Part shown: positions 6,598 through 7,123 of the stretch, piece after piece
How the letters are laid out: each line of letters begins with the position of its first letter
How positions within the stretch are numbered: position 1 is the stretch's first letter
DNA from: an uncultured Blautia sp.
GTDB lineage: Bacteria > Bacillota > Clostridia > Lachnospirales > Lachnospiraceae
NCBI GenBank assembly: GCA_900551465.1
Contig: URWL01000097.1
Coordinates: forward strand, 1 to 7,123
DNA length: 7,123 nt
Direction: 5' to 3'
Made by a program: the position numbers and the translations under genes
The notes under the pieces: model-generated
Seen by the model: only the letters and a program-made list of their open reading frames with translations
Told to the model about the DNA's origin: nothing
Database searches by the model: none

Positions 6598-7123
6598 TTA
6601 TTCCTCTCCGCGGACTTTCTTCCTTTTTTTATATACTGCTGTAAAAAAAAGCACCATAAACAGAGCCGACACTGCCGTCTCTTTCATAAGCTGACTGTCC
6701 GAAGGATCACCTGTTTTTGGGTTTCCGGATACCGGACGGCTCTCCTCTCTGTCATAGACATTCTCTTCTCCCCGAGACCCTGCCGGTCCGGAAATTTCAG
6801 TTTCCTGCTCCCCTGACTGTATCTGAATCTCCGCCTGGGAAGTAACCCTTCTCTCTCCAGTTTCTTTAGAAACAACTTCCACCTCATTGATCAGCTTCTT
6901 TTCTTTAATCTTTTCCGGAAGTGTAACCACAGCCTGAAGGCTTATGGCTTTGCCTGCTTCCAATCTGTTTATCAGAGCCTTTGTTTTGGTATTGTTCAGA
7001 ATCACACCCTCCTGTTCCAGAAACACAGCGGGCACATTTTCCAGCTGAAACTTTTCTGTTGTAATAATGGAATGCAGTGTGCGTTCACCTGTATTTCGAA
7101 TACAGATCCTAAATAAAATCCTG
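6598..7123 (-). CDS. Sortase-anchored surface protein, C-terminal part (5' end outside window)
   Basis: The frame is open from the window edge to a TAA at 6600-6598, giving 174 visible residues. A GTG at 7035 within it is not a likely start, because coding sequence with the same fold pattern continues upstream (reading RILFRICIRNTGERTLHSI). Visible residues 1 to about 105 look like one beta-sandwich repeat: an 'RNTGERTL' opening, 'LEAGKAISLQAVVTLPE' in the middle and 'NEVEVVSKETGE' near the end. This resembles DUF11-type repeats of Gram-positive surface proteins. A polar linker of about 28 residues follows. Then come NPKTG (about residues 134-138, bases 6723-6709), a short hydrophobic stretch (about 150-164) and the basic tail KKRKKVRGEE, which together are the classic layout of a cell-wall sorting signal. 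Family knowledge predicts cleavage between T and G by a sortase and covalent attachment to peptidoglycan. No sortase gene is in the window. Ligand and function cannot be told from this fragment. It is probably the last gene of a separate upstream unit, since a promoter follows it. Confidence 0.82.
   Translation of the reverse strand, partial: RILFRICIRNTGERTLHSIITTEKFQLENVPAVFLEQEGVILNNTKTKALINRLEAGKAISLQAVVTLPEKIKEKKLINEVEVVSKETGERRVTSQAEIQIQSGEQETEISGPAGSRGEENVYDREESRPVSGNPKTGDPSDSQLMKETAVSALFMVLFFTAVYKKRKKVRGEE

Noticed and set aside
1..7123. Search by eye for CRISPR arrays, insertion sequences, tRNA genes, long direct repeats or phage genes
   Set aside because: None seen. Nearly all of the sequence is accounted for by conserved minus-strand genes with similar base composition.

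Overview
The window looks like a housekeeping segment of a low-to-mid GC Gram-positive chromosome. It is most likely from a Clostridia member, probably Lachnospiraceae. This rests on the gene order priA-def-fmt-(YugP-type peptidase)-rsmB, the strong AGGAGG-type ribosome binding sites, the style of the proteins, and a Gram-positive cell-wall anchoring signal. The organism call is inference, since no rRNA or other marker is present. Every supported gene lies on the minus strand, so the biological reading order runs from the window's right end to its left.

Right end (7123 to 6598): the 3' end of a surface protein gene. It has a DUF11-like beta-sandwich region, a low-complexity linker, and an NPKTG sorting motif followed by a short hydrophobic segment and a basic tail. 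A compact intergenic gap (6597 to 6497) follows. It holds a very good sigma-A-type promoter (TTGAAA, 17 bp, TATTCT with an extended -10), a 5'-UTR hairpin and a strong ribosome binding site.

Main operon (6496 to 1): a MurE-like Mur ligase (meso-diaminopimelate type by its DNPR motif, but divergent at several family signatures), priA (replication restart helicase), def (peptide deformylase), fmt (Met-tRNA formyltransferase), a membrane zinc metallopeptidase of the YugP family, and the N-terminal 210 codons of rsmB (16S rRNA m5C967 methyltransferase), cut by the window edge. Gaps are 19, 26, 5 and 4 nt, and the last junction overlaps by 8 nt. Several ribosome binding sites lie inside the preceding gene, so one co-transcribed, partly translationally coupled unit is likely. 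It joins cell-wall precursor synthesis and replication restart to translation functions: initiator tRNA formylation, nascent-chain deformylation and rRNA modification.

No stretch above 300 bases lacks a gene. The first 630 bases, which may look empty because the reading frame has no stop before the edge, are rsmB. I see no mobile element, CRISPR array, tRNA, rRNA or convincing new system. The items most worth a second look are the divergent MurE-like protein, the YugP-type peptidase inside a translation operon, and the leader hairpin.
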